Shown one piece after another: positions 53,390 to 63,282 of a stretch of 64,000 nt of DNA. Each line of letters starts with the position of its first letter. Positions within the stretch are counted from its first letter, which is position 1. Origin of the DNA: Rhizobium sp. PDO1-076 (GTDB lineage Bacteria; Pseudomonadota; Alphaproteobacteria; Rhizobiales; Rhizobiaceae); assembly GCF_000247475.1 (NCBI RefSeq), contig NZ_AHZC01000022.1, positions 1 to 64,000 of the forward strand, given 5' to 3'. Below the pieces are notes generated by a model that was not told where the DNA came from, did no database searches, and was given only the letters and a program-made list of their open reading frames with translations. Both the position numbers and the translations under genes were made by a program.

Positions 53390-53720
53390 TCACGTCCACA
53401 GCAGAATGAACGGCCGGCCGACAAAGGCCGGGCCGCTATTCTCGCCGGATATAAATTCCGATCCGATGCGTCCCGCTGCGTGTCCTGTCTTGCTGCCGAT
53501 CCGGCCTTCGAGTCTGCTTGAGCCTAAGCTTGGACACGTGCACGGCTGATGTGAAGCGGTCACGCGCTTTCACTTAACTTCGTCTTGATACTTTTGTTGC
53601 AGGCTTTTCCACGGAGACTTGCCGAAAAATCGCTGCACATTGTTTCAGGTTGCGCGGCGATGGATTGCAGGCGGGGAGGAAGTCGGCGCGCAAGCGTCGC
53701 AATTGCTTGGAGGAAACAAG
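53390..53720. other. Non-coding stretch before the chemoreceptor gene
   Basis: No convincing gene is seen. A frame open from 53619 joins the chemoreceptor in frame, but it lacks a ribosome site and its extra residues are not receptor-like. The receptor promoter is expected here. The ribosome site TGGAGGA (53708-53714) precedes the TTG start. Confidence 0.4.
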
Positions 53721-56243
53721 TTGATCGATCGTATTTTGTCGCGTTTTTCGATATCGACCAAGGTCATGGCCTTCGTCCTGCCATTTGTGCTGTCGATCAC
53801 GGTCGTCGGCCTGATGGGCCTTTATGCGTCCGGCATGCTGCAGCAGCGCATGGAGATCTCCAACGGCACGATGCGTTCGCTCAACGGCTTCCGCAATGTC
53901 AATGCAACGATGGCGCGTTTTCTCAGCGAAACGTCGGAGGAAACGCGTGCCGCCGTTCTTGCCGAATTGTCGGCCCAGCAGGGCACGCTGCAGGTCAACG
54001 TCACGGAAATCGGTGCAGACGGCGTGGGTCGCAATTTTCTCGACGAAGCGATTGCCGGCACCGGTGCGATCAACCAGAAGATCGACAGCCTGTGGCAATT
54101 GCACCAGGCCGAAGTTCAGCTCGCAACCGGCATCAACGAACATCTGAAGGGCCTGATGGCCCAGCAGATCCGCGTCTCCGACGAAGCGCAGAAATTGCAG
54201 CGCGCCGTGGTCTCGGGTGAAAATGATGCGAAGAGCGCGCTGCGCGAAGCCGATCGTCTGACAGCCGCCGCCAATTTCATGGCCACGCTCGCCAGGGACT
54301 ATTTCTCCGCCGGCCTGCCCGAGGCGCAGTTCCCGGTTCTGCAGAAGGCGCTGCCCGAACTGGTCAAGACCCAGCGCAAGATTGCAACCGCCCTGCCGCC
54401 GCAGCACAAGGATCTGGGCAAGGCCCTGCAGGCAACCATTGCCGAATTGAAGGAAAAGCTCGCCACGGATGATACCAGCCTGGAGGCCGGTCGCGCCATC
54501 GGGCCGGTCATGGCGAAATTCCGTGGTTATGAGGCCATCCTGCGCGCCAGTGCAGCAGAAAAGAATGCGCTCGCCGTCAGCCGCTTTGCCGCCGTCGAAA
54601 CCAGCGCGGTACAGGCCGCCGATGTCCTGTCGGGCAGCCGCATGCTGATTGCCGATGTCTATGACCTGCGCCTGATCACCGCCGCCTTCCTGATGGCCAA
54701 GGATGACAAGGCGCGCGATCCGCTGCTGCGCCAGATCAAGCTGGTCGGCGACAACCTCGCCGTGCTCGGCGGCAGCATCGCCGACAAGGCATTTTACGAA
54801 AGCCTCACTGCCGCCATCACCCCGCACCTGGCTGGCCTGACAGCCGACAGCGAGACGCTGGTCAAGTCCAGCGCCGACCGCATTACAAGCTATGCCGAAG
54901 CCAGCCGGACCATGGATACGATCTGGGCGTCGCTGACCGCCTTTGCCGATCTGCAGAAGGATGTGGCCGGCACGGAAACCCAGGAAGCCAACCGCCTGTC
55001 GATCTCGACCATGGTCGTCGGCGTCGTTGTCGCCATCATTGGCGGCTTCGCACTGGTGCTCACCTTGCAGCGACCGATCGCCCGCATCACGGCAACCATG
55101 CAGCGTCTTGCAGAAGGCGACCTGGAAGCCGGCATCATCGGCGACAAGCGCGGCGACGAAATCGGCGCGATGGCGCGCGCGCTTGGCGTCTTCAAGACCA
55201 ATGCTCATACCAAGATCGAGATGGAGGCAGAGCGCCACCGCGAGCAGCAGGAAGCCGAAGCCGAGCGCCGTCGCAACGATGCCGACAAGCGGGCACTGGA
55301 TGCCGAGATCGACCACGCCGTGACGAAGCTCGCCCAGGCTCTGGAACGTCTTGCCAATGGCGATATTTCCTTCGAGATCGAGGACCGGTTCCATGGCCGC
55401 CTCGAAACCCTGCGCACCGATTTCAACCTGTCGCTGGCCCGCCTGCGCGACACCATGCGTCAGATCGCCGGCAATGTGGACATGATCCAGAACAACGGCC
55501 GCCAGATGGCGCAGTCGGCCGTCGATCTCGCCCGCCGCACCGAACAGCAGGCGGCATCGCTCGAGGAGACGGCGGCCGCCGTCGACGAGATCACCGTTGC
55601 CGTAAGGTCCGCCTCCGAACGCGCCGAGCGCGTCAATGGCGTGGTGCGCGACGCCAAGAAGAATGCCGATGAATCCGCCGTCGTTGTCGGCAGTGCGATT
55701 TCGGCCATGGGCCGGATCGAGGAAGCCTCGGGCCAGATCTCCAGCATTATCGGCGTGATCGACGAGATCGCCTTCCAGACCAATCTGCTGGCGCTTAATG
55801 CCGGCGTCGAGGCCGCTCGTGCGGGCGAGGCTGGCAAGGGCTTTGCCGTCGTCGCGCAGGAAGTTCGTGAACTGGCCCAGCGCTCGGCCGGTGCCGCCAA
55901 GGAAATCAAAGGGCTGATCAATCGCTCCGCCCAGGAAGTCGCAAGTGGTGCCACCCATGTGCAGCAGACCGGTGAAGTCCTGTCGCGCATCGGCAGCCAG
56001 ATTTCCGCCATCAGCGAACATGTCGAGAAGATCGCCGAAACCAGCCGCGAGCAGTCCGGCGCTTTGCAGGAGGTCAACGGCGCCGTATCGCGCATGGACC
56101 AGATGACCCAACAGAATGCCGCCATGGTCGAGGAAGCGACAGCCGCAACCCAGGATCTCTCGGGTCAGACGGATGCGTTGCGCGACCTGCTGCAGCAATT
56201 CCGTATCGAGACCGAGCGAGCCGGCGCGGCACGGGCGGCGTAA
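53721..56243 (+). CDS. Methyl-accepting chemotaxis protein (TTG start)
   Basis: An 840-residue receptor. A membrane segment (about 15-36) is followed by a long helical periplasmic domain (about 37-420). A second membrane segment (about 423-447) leads to HAMP (about 448-500) and a cytoplasmic signalling coiled coil. The tip has '[19 protein letters not shown]' (about 680-700). TTG at 53721 is chosen because it follows GGAGGA by six bases and gives M-I-D-R-I-L-S-R-F; the upstream ATG at 53619 adds 34 unlikely residues. The ligand is unknown. It probably feeds the flagellar motor encoded here. Confidence 0.9.
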   Translation: MIDRILSRFSISTKVMAFVLPFVLSITVVGLMGLYASGMLQQRMEISNGTMRSLNGFRNVNATMARFLSETSEETRAAVLAELSAQQGTLQVNVTEIGADGVGRNFLDEAIAGTGAINQKIDSLWQLHQAEVQLATGINEHLKGLMAQQIRVSDEAQKLQRAVVSGENDAKSALREADRLTAAANFMATLARDYFSAGLPEAQFPVLQKALPELVKTQRKIATALPPQHKDLGKALQATIAELKEKLATDDTSLEAGRAIGPVMAKFRGYEAILRASAAEKNALAVSRFAAVETSAVQAADVLSGSRMLIADVYDLRLITAAFLMAKDDKARDPLLRQIKLVGDNLAVLGGSIADKAFYESLTAAITPHLAGLTADSETLVKSSADRITSYAEASRTMDTIWASLTAFADLQKDVAGTETQEANRLSISTMVVGVVVAIIGGFALVLTLQRPIARITATMQRLAEGDLEAGIIGDKRGDEIGAMARALGVFKTNAHTKIEMEAERHREQQEAEAERRRNDADKRALDAEIDHAVTKLAQALERLANGDISFEIEDRFHGRLETLRTDFNLSLARLRDTMRQIAGNVDMIQNNGRQMAQSAVDLARRTEQQAASLEETAAAVDEITVAVRSASERAERVNGVVRDAKKNADESAVVVGSAISAMGRIEEASGQISSIIGVIDEIAFQTNLLALNAGVEAARAGEAGKGFAVVAQEVRELAQRSAGAAKEIKGLINRSAQEVASGATHVQQTGEVLSRIGSQISAISEHVEKIAETSREQSGALQEVNGAVSRMDQMTQQNAAMVEEATAATQDLSGQTDALRDLLQQFRIETERAGAARAA

Positions 56244-56585
56244 GCCGCTGTAAGGATAGGCACCGCGTCCGGGGCGCCATTGCAGTCGGCATTTCTCCCA
56301 TCGGGGAAGTCGGCTGCAGGCCGCAACACGGGCCGAAAGGCAATGTGGCGGATTGTATTCATCGCTAATGCAATCAAAAGACGATCGCCAGGTTAGCAAA
56401 AACTAAAAGTTGACAATGCCGGTGTGCTTGCCTATATCGGGCCTGTCGATATTTTGCTTGCTGAGCTTTGGTTACCGCGCGTTTTATGAGCGTGCCCTGA
56501 ACGAACCTTCATTTCAAAATTCGCTACCACCATCCGCAGCGCTTCGGCACTGTGGTTACTCAATACTGCTATGAAAGGGTTCATC
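56244..56585 (+). other. Long untranslated region upstream of the cold-shock gene
   Basis: No gene is seen in these 342 bases. Cold-shock genes commonly have long leaders that act as thermosensors, and an AT-rich block lies near 56,380-56,420. No terminator for the chemoreceptor was clear. Confidence 0.35.
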
Positions 56586-56795
56586 ATGATCACCGGCACA
56601 GTAAAATGGTTTAATTCCACCAAGGGCTTCGGCTTCATCCAGCCTGACAATGGCGACGCTGACGCGTTCGTTCATATCTCTGCCGTCGAGCGCGCCGGAA
56701 TGCGCGAAATCGTCGAAGGCCAGAAGATCGGCTTCGACCTCGAGCGCGACAAGAAGTCGGGCAAGATGTCTGCTTGCAACCTGCAGGCTGTATAA
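56586..56795 (+). CDS. Cold-shock family protein CspA type
   Basis: A 69-residue single-domain nucleic-acid-binding protein. It has RNP1 'K-G-F-G-F-I-Q' and RNP2 'D-A-F-V-H-I-S-A-V', with N-terminal G-T-V-K-W-F-N. The start at 56586 follows AAAGGG and gives the family N-terminus; an in-frame ATG at 56571 would add five residues. It acts as an RNA chaperone. It is monocistronic with its own terminator. Confidence 0.95.
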   Translation: MITGTVKWFNSTKGFGFIQPDNGDADAFVHISAVERAGMREIVEGQKIGFDLERDKKSGKMSACNLQAV

Positions 56796-56859
56796 TCGGA
56801 AACTGCTTTCCTTTGACCGCGGATGTACCGGCACTGTCGAAAGCAAGTTTACCCAGGGA

Positions 56860-56886
56860 GGTCAGGCTGATTGCCTGGCCTTTTTT
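56860..56886 (+). terminator. Terminator of the cold-shock gene
   Basis: GGTCAGGC (56860-56867) pairs with GCCTGGCC (56873-56880), one wobble, around TGATT, and is followed by six T residues. Confidence 0.85.
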
Positions 56887-56963
56887 GTTGCAATCCATCG
56901 GATCGCCGTTAGGCCTATCTTGATGCTGGCTGGCAAGGCCGGGCCAAAACATCGGGAGAAGCC

Positions 56964-57998
56964 ATGAATGATGCGAAGACTGTGACTGGTTCGAACAATC
57001 CATCATCGCTGGAGCCGCTGGGCTGGTCTGAATTTTTCAGCACGCAGGTCACGCCCGACGAAATGGACCTCGCGCCCCGGCGCATTTCTTCCGTTCATCG
57101 TTCGCGCCTCGAGGCGATCGATGCCCGTGGCCCGGTGGCACTCGAGATCGGCTCGAACGTCAACACCGCAGACTTTGCCGTGGGTGATTGGGTTCTCGCC
57201 GATCCCTTCACGCAGATGCTGGTCCGCCGGCTTGACCGCAAGACGGTCCTGCAGCGGCGCACCGAACTGAAGCACGGCCAGCAGCTGGCCGCAGCCAATG
57301 TCGATACGCTGTTCATTGCCACGTCCTGCAACGCCGATTTCAATCCGGCACGGCTGGAGCGCTATCTGATCATGGCGCATCAGGCTGGAGCGACGCCGGT
57401 GATTGTGTTGACCAAGGCCGACACCGTCGCCGATGCGGACACCTATGCGCAGCAGGCAAGGGCCTTGCAGCGCGATCTGTCGGTCGTTGTCCTCAACGCC
57501 AAGTCGGCAGATGCGATTGCAGCATTGAAACCCTGGTGCGGCGCAGGCCAGACGGTTGCGCTGGTCGGCTCGTCCGGCGTCGGCAAGTCGACGCTGGTCA
57601 ATACGCTTGCCGGATCCGAAAGCCTGCAGAAGACCGGCGACATCCGCGAATATGATGCGCAGGGTCGCCACACCACGACGGCCCGCTCGCTGCACGCGAT
57701 TGCCGGCGGTGGCTGGGTGGTTGATACGCCGGGCATCCGCACGCTTTATGTCAGCGACATCGCCGACGGCATCGAAGCCCTGTTCAGCGATATTACCGAT
57801 CTCGCCGAGCAGTGCCGCTTTCGCGATTGCACCCATGTGCATGAGCCGGGCTGTGCGGTCCAGGCCGCGGTCAAGACGGGCACCCTCGATGCCGATCGTG
57901 TGGAACGTTGGCGTGGTCTGCTGGAGGAAAGCCGCAGCCGCACGCCGATCACATCGGGACCGCGCGGCAACAAGACCGTGCGCAAGAAAAAATACTGA
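56964..57998 (+). CDS. rsgA: Ribosome small-subunit GTPase RsgA
   Basis: A 344-residue circularly permuted GTPase that checks 30S maturation. The N-terminal OB-like region comes first. The G4 motif 'L-T-K-A-D' (about 152) precedes G1 'G-S-S-G-V-G-K-S-T-L' (about 202), and G3 'D-T-P-G' follows. The C-terminal zinc site is 'C-R-F-R-D-C-T-H-V-H-E-P-G-C'. The ribosome site GGGAGAAG precedes the ATG. It appears to be a single-gene transcript. Confidence 0.93.
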   Translation: MNDAKTVTGSNNPSSLEPLGWSEFFSTQVTPDEMDLAPRRISSVHRSRLEAIDARGPVALEIGSNVNTADFAVGDWVLADPFTQMLVRRLDRKTVLQRRTELKHGQQLAAANVDTLFIATSCNADFNPARLERYLIMAHQAGATPVIVLTKADTVADADTYAQQARALQRDLSVVVLNAKSADAIAALKPWCGAGQTVALVGSSGVGKSTLVNTLAGSESLQKTGDIREYDAQGRHTTTARSLHAIAGGGWVVDTPGIRTLYVSDIADGIEALFSDITDLAEQCRFRDCTHVHEPGCAVQAAVKTGTLDADRVERWRGLLEESRSRTPITSGPRGNKTVRKKKY

Positions 57999-58246
57999 CC
58001 ACCCCCTTTGCATGCTGCCTTTCTTTACAGGGCAGCATGGCGGATGGCACGGACAGACAGGCATGCCGATGCGCCAGTCCGGACCTCATCCTTGTAAAGA
58101 CGCAGCCTCTTCCCACATAGAGAACACGTCGAGGCGGCCGCCTGCGAAAAGATCGCGGGCAGACTAGGCCGACCCAATCCTTACCATCCAACACGAATTC
58201 CACAGGTTTCGGCGCCCCGCCGGATCCCGCACGAACGGAGACTTTC

Positions 58247-58405
58247 ATGTCCGATAAAAACACAAGCGCTGAAGCCAAGCCCTACGAGCCGATCGCGTTT
58301 GCCAAGAAGCATCGTATCTCGGTCGAGGACGCCAAGGCGATCATCGAAAAACACGGCGCCGATCGTAAGTCGGCCGACAAGGAAGGTCGACGCGTCAGCG
58401 TCTGA
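58247..58405 (+). CDS. Small basic/acidic protein (52 residues), weakly DUF3606-like
   Basis: A 52-residue charged protein, M-S-D-K-N-T-S-A-E-A at the start and 'F-A-K-K-H-R-I-S-V-E-D-A-K-A' in the middle. It is preceded by GGAG at 58237-58240. The central helix pair loosely resembles DUF3606-type small proteins. A GC-rich hairpin follows. The good ribosome site and helix pattern support a real gene; function unknown. Confidence 0.6.
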   Translation: MSDKNTSAEAKPYEPIAFAKKHRISVEDAKAIIEKHGADRKSADKEGRRVSV

Positions 58406-58417
58406 CCCGAGTAACCA

Positions 58418-58446
58418 TCTCCGCGCCAGCCTTGCCGGCGCGGAGA
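58418..58446 (+). terminator. GC-rich hairpin after the 52-residue gene
   Basis: TCTCCGCGCC (58418-58427) pairs with GGCGCGGAGA (58437-58446) around nine bases. There is no T-run, so termination is uncertain. Confidence 0.45.
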
Positions 58447-58495
58447 CGATCCAGACTATAAAGCAGGCGGTTGACGGCCAATGATACCGATCGCC

Positions 58496-58714
58496 TCACT
58501 CGGCCGGTTGCCCGTCACGGCACCACTCCCGCTCCGCGTTCGCTTTCGCTTTCGCGACCGCCTGTTTCCGCCGCTTGGCGCTCCAGGCTTTGCTCAGTCG
58601 CGTCCACCAGCTTTCCCGGTAAGCCTGATAAAACGCCTCTTCTTCGACGCGAGGATTCTGCGTATTGCGCTCTCTGAGGGCCTCGACAGCCATCGCTGCA
58701 TAGATCTCGACCAT
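58496..58714 (-). CDS. Small basic protein (72 residues), unknown
   Basis: A 72-residue protein, M-V-E-I-Y-A-A-M-A-V-E at the start. A Trp-containing centre 'E-S-W-W-T-R-L-S-K-A-W' and a Lys/Arg/Ala-rich C-terminus follow. The start at 58714 follows AGGAGAT on the minus strand. It is divergent from a LysR regulator 89 bases away and is therefore a candidate target of it. Function unknown. Confidence 0.6.
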   Translation of the reverse strand: MVEIYAAMAVEALRERNTQNPRVEEEAFYQAYRESWWTRLSKAWSAKRRKQAVAKAKANAEREWCRDGQPAE

Positions 58715-58787
58715 GACGGATCTCCTCTCGTTCAATCCATCACCCCATCTATTCGACAAATTTAGCTCCATAAACACGGGAGAATGC

Positions 58788-58817
58788 GCTATATGTTTCA
58801 TCCATGAAAAACATAGC
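58788..58817. promoter_or_regulatory. Imperfect dyad overlapping the lysR start
   Basis: GCTATATGTTTCAT and ATGAAAAACATAGC form an imperfect inverted repeat centred on the start codon of the LysR gene. It may be an autoregulatory site controlling both this gene and the divergent 72-residue gene. Confidence 0.4.
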
Positions 58818-59676
58818 ATGGGATTCCTATCAGCTCTTTCTGCAAGTCGCCCGGCTGGGTGGCCTGACCGGGGCGGCGTCCGCCAGTGGATTGAGCCCCG
58901 CCACCATCGGTCGTCGCATGCTGGTGCTGGAGGAGGATCTGGGGCGGCCGCTGTTTCACCGCAGCCAGACCGGCTACACGCTGACCGGCGACGGCAAGGT
59001 CCTGCTCGATCATCTGGGTGAGCTGGAATCCGCCTCGCGCAAGGTCGATATCTGGCGACGCGGGACAGCGTCCGATGCCCTGGTGCGGATTGCGGTCGGC
59101 ACCTGGATCGGCTGGCTGCTGGCGGAAAACTTCCCGGCCATTCGCCAGGAGCGCGATGCCTTTCGCATCGATCTTTTCATCGGTGAACAGCGCGCCAGTC
59201 TCGCCCACCGGGAAAGCGATATCGGCATGCGCGCTTTCGAACCGGATGAGCTCAACCTCGCCACGTCCCTGGTCGGGGAGGTCGCCTATGCGCCTTTCCG
59301 GGCCCGCAACACGGGCGATGCCGGGCCGGAGCGCTGGTTGGCCGTCGATCGGGATAACGCCATTTCCGCCTATCTGCGCTGGCCGCATGAGCAGGTGGCG
59401 GACCGGATCGTTGCCACCGTCAACCGTCCGCGCTCGCTCAGGGATCTGGCGCTGGCGGGTGCGGGCATTGCGGTGCTGCCCTGTTTTGTCGGCGATCTGG
59501 AGCCGCGGCTGCAGAGGGCGGGCGGGGAGATCGTCGACCTGCGCCACCGCCAGTGGATCGTGATGAACAACGACGACCGCCATCGCCCGGAGATCCGCAC
59601 GGTGGTCGACCGCATGACAAAACTGCTGCGCTCGCATTCCGAGCTTTTTGCCGGACATCGCGCCAACCGCGCGTGA
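58804..59676 (+). CDS. LysR-family transcriptional regulator
   Basis: A 290-residue regulator. The N-terminal winged helix (about 5-65) reads 'F-L-Q-V-A-R-L-G-G-L-T-G-A-A' and 'L-S-P-A-T-I-G-R-R-M-L-V-L-E'. The effector-binding domain (about 88-275) has 'A-G-A-G-I-A-V-L-P-C-F' near its end. The target may be the divergent 72-residue gene. The effector is unknown. Confidence 0.88.
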   Translation: MKNIAWDSYQLFLQVARLGGLTGAASASGLSPATIGRRMLVLEEDLGRPLFHRSQTGYTLTGDGKVLLDHLGELESASRKVDIWRRGTASDALVRIAVGTWIGWLLAENFPAIRQERDAFRIDLFIGEQRASLAHRESDIGMRAFEPDELNLATSLVGEVAYAPFRARNTGDAGPERWLAVDRDNAISAYLRWPHEQVADRIVATVNRPRSLRDLALAGAGIAVLPCFVGDLEPRLQRAGGEIVDLRHRQWIVMNNDDRHRPEIRTVVDRMTKLLRSHSELFAGHRANRA

Positions 59677-59691
59677 ACTGGCGCCGGCTCT

Positions 59692-59749
59692 GAAGAAAAA
59701 GCCCGCACAACGACCGTCGCTCCTCCCCCGAGGTGATCCTTGTGCGGGC
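59692..59749 (-). terminator. Terminator of the aceA-downstream small gene
   Basis: GCCCGCACAA (59701-59710) pairs with TTGTGCGGGC (59740-59749) around 29 bases. On the minus strand the stem is followed by TTTTTCTTC. It lies between the convergent LysR gene and the small gene. Confidence 0.7.
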
Positions 59750-59792
59750 AGCCGTTCCGGAGGTCAGGGCCGGACGGTAGACGGTGTTCTGA

Positions 59793-60038
59793 TCAGGCGG
59801 CGTGGGCGCCCTGGGTCACGATGACTGGGATCAAGAGGTCGCCCCAGTTGCCGTCGCCACCATGGTGGCGGGCGGAGCGGACCAGCTCGACGGACACGCC
59901 GGCATCGACGGCCTTCATGATCGAATGGTTCAGGCGATGCAGGTCATTGGCCAGCATGCGGATCATCGCCTGCTGATCGGTGCTCATGGCCGACGACTGT
60001 TCTTCTGCGCGTTCTTTGACTCGGGTCTGCGGGGTCAT
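59793..60038 (-). CDS. Small conserved-looking protein downstream of aceA (81 residues)
   Basis: An 81-residue protein preceded by AGGAGAAATACC. A charged N-terminus leads to a helical core 'M-I-R-M-L-A-N-D-L-H-R-L-N-H-S-I' and a Gly-rich end. There is no signal peptide or membrane segment. It lies on the same strand as aceA, after a palindromic repeat, and may share its transcript. Function unknown. Confidence 0.65.
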   Translation of the reverse strand: MTPQTRVKERAEEQSSAMSTDQQAMIRMLANDLHRLNHSIMKAVDAGVSVELVRSARHHGGDGNWGDLLIPVIVTQGAHAA

Positions 60039-60072
60039 GGTATTTCTCCTCTTGTATTGGGGGTTGTTGAAT

Positions 60073-60192
60073 GACCTCCCCCTTGAGGGGGGGAGGTCGC
60101 AGCAAAGCTGCGGGTGGGGGTGATCCGTTGCGTCTCGCGAAGGTCACCCCACCCCGGCACTTCGTGCCGACCCTCCCCCTCAAGGGGAGGGT
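60073..60192. repeat. Mosaic repeat with four tandem hairpins
   Basis: Four dyads lie in series: GACCTCCCCC (60073) with GGGGGAGGTC (60089); GCAGC/GCTGC (60099-60111); CGGCAC/GTGCCG (60155-60169); and ACCCTCCCC with GGGGAGGGT (60170-60192). The pattern matches a widespread rhizobial intergenic repeat. It lies between aceA and the small gene. Confidence 0.65.
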
Positions 60193-60199
60193 GCGTGTA

Positions 60200-61489
<1,290 letters not shown>

Positions 61490-61556
61490 TGTAGTCTCCC
61501 TTTCACTCCTCGATGCGAGCTCGTCGTCAATTCCGCTCGCCTTTGATGTGACTAGA

Positions 61557-61706
61557 TTTACATCGCGCCGCACAAATCAGCTAGAAAAAACATGAAATCA
61601 ACGCGTTGAAAGAGGTTAGGCTGTCTTGTCTTTGACAAGCTCGAAGTGTAAAGCTGTAAATCCTGTAAAGTTACGACGGGCGGGAATGTTGTCGGAATTT
61701 GTAAAG
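61557..61706. promoter_or_regulatory. Repeated TGTAAA motifs between aceA and the RamB-type gene
   Basis: TGTAAA occurs at 61647, 61655, 61664 and 61700 on the + strand, and once inverted (TTTACA) at 61557-61562. The first three are spaced eight and nine bases apart. This is a candidate operator array for the divergent regulator. Confidence 0.45.
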
Positions 61707-61716
61707 AGGCTGTCGA

Positions 61717-63144
61717 ATGGCTGAGAACAAGATCTTTGCCGGCCCGCGTGTCCGGCGCATCCGCAATGGTCTGGGCCTGACCCAGACGGCGATGGCCGAG
61801 GCGCTGGAAATCTCGCCCTCCTATCTCAACCTGATCGAGCGCAACCAGCGTCCGCTGACGGTCCAGCTGCTGCTGAAACTGGCATCGGTCTACAAGGTCG
61901 ATCTCGACGAGTTGCAGGGCGAGGCCGGCGGCACGGCGAGCCTGCTGCGCGAGGTCTTCGCCGATCCGCTTCTGTCCGGCGAACTGCCGGGCGATCAGGA
62001 GCTGATCGAGATTGCCGAAGCAGCACCCAATGCGGCAAACGGCATCGTCAAGCTCTACCGCGCCTATCGCGAGCAGGCCGCGCGCCTGACCGATCTCGCC
62101 GATCTTCTGGCCCGCGAAGGCCATGAGACGTCCCTTTCGGGCGCCAGGCTGCCGATTGACGAAGTGCGAGAAGTGATCGAGAGGCGCGCCAATTTCCACG
62201 CCCGCATCGAGGATGCCGCCGAGGCCTTCCACGCCGCCCTTGGATTGGTCGCCGGCGATGATCTCGCGGTTGCCCTGAAAGCCTGGCTGAGAAACAAGCA
62301 CGGCATCGTCGTGCGCGCCCTGCCGGTGCAGACCATGCCGTCACTGCGCCGCCGCTACGACCGCCATTCCATGCGCCTGTTTCTGTCCGAGCGGCTGTCC
62401 GCCTTCGACCAGTTGCGCGAAGTGGCGATGGAGGTCTGTCTGCTGGCGTTGAATGACGAGATCCAGGCAGCGCTGGAGGATCTGGCCCTGACCTCCGGCG
62501 AGGCGAGGCGGCTCGGCCGTTTCGAACTGGCGCGTTATGCCGCCCATGCGTTGATGATGCCTTACGGCGCCTTCCTGTCGGCGGCCCAGCGCGCGCGCTA
62601 CGATATCGACGTCCTGCGCGCCCGCTTCAATGTCTCGTTCGAGCAGGCGGCCAATCGCCTGACCATGCTGCAGCGGCCGGGTGCGCAGGGGGTGCCGTTT
62701 TTCCTTCTGGAAGTCGACAATGCCGGCAATCGCTTCCGTCGCAGCGGCGCGCAAGGCTTTCCCCAGGCAAAATTCGGCGGCCTCTGTCCCAAGCTCAACA
62801 TTCATGTGGCTTTCGCCCAGCCGGCCCAGATTCTTGTCGACCATGTCCAGATGCCGGATGGCGCTGGTTTTCTGACGGTCTCGCGAACGCTGGAGGGACC
62901 CCAGGCGGGTTTTGGCGAACGGGTGAGGCGCACGGCATTGCTGATCGGCTGCGACATCGCGCAGGCGGACGATGTGGTTTATGCGGATGCCGTCCGTGCG
63001 CCGGCGGTGGAGCCGGTTCCGATCGGCACCGCCTGTCGGCTGTGCGAGCGTTCGGGCTGTCTGTCGCGCGCCGAGCCGCCTTTGACGCGTCCGCTCGGCC
63101 TTGATGAAATGGTCACGGGATTGAGCGCCTTCGATTTCCAGTAA
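61717..63144 (+). CDS. RamB / ScfR-type XRE-family regulator of acetate metabolism
   Basis: A 475-residue regulator. The N-terminal XRE helix-turn-helix (about 10-65) has 'L-G-L-T-Q-T-A-M-A-E-A-L-E-I-S-P-S-Y-L'. A middle region of the ImmA/IrrE-like type is followed by a C-terminal DUF2083 domain with the Cys cluster 'C-R-L-C-E-R-S-G-C'. In actinobacteria RamB controls isocitrate lyase; the divergent position next to aceA supports the same role here. Confidence 0.88.
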   Translation: MAENKIFAGPRVRRIRNGLGLTQTAMAEALEISPSYLNLIERNQRPLTVQLLLKLASVYKVDLDELQGEAGGTASLLREVFADPLLSGELPGDQELIEIAEAAPNAANGIVKLYRAYREQAARLTDLADLLAREGHETSLSGARLPIDEVREVIERRANFHARIEDAAEAFHAALGLVAGDDLAVALKAWLRNKHGIVVRALPVQTMPSLRRRYDRHSMRLFLSERLSAFDQLREVAMEVCLLALNDEIQAALEDLALTSGEARRLGRFELARYAAHALMMPYGAFLSAAQRARYDIDVLRARFNVSFEQAANRLTMLQRPGAQGVPFFLLEVDNAGNRFRRSGAQGFPQAKFGGLCPKLNIHVAFAQPAQILVDHVQMPDGAGFLTVSRTLEGPQAGFGERVRRTALLIGCDIAQADDVVYADAVRAPAVEPVPIGTACRLCERSGCLSRAEPPLTRPLGLDEMVTGLSAFDFQ

Positions 63145-63282
63145 TTCAGGGCAGGCCCAATATTGCCTTTGCAACTGCGAAGAATTTCGCTTGTCGCCCG
63201 TCCAATTCCTTTCTAGTCTCTTAAAAAAACAACGGGAATGGCATGCGAGACCCTCGGTCCGCAGGCAGGAACAGGAGAAAAA

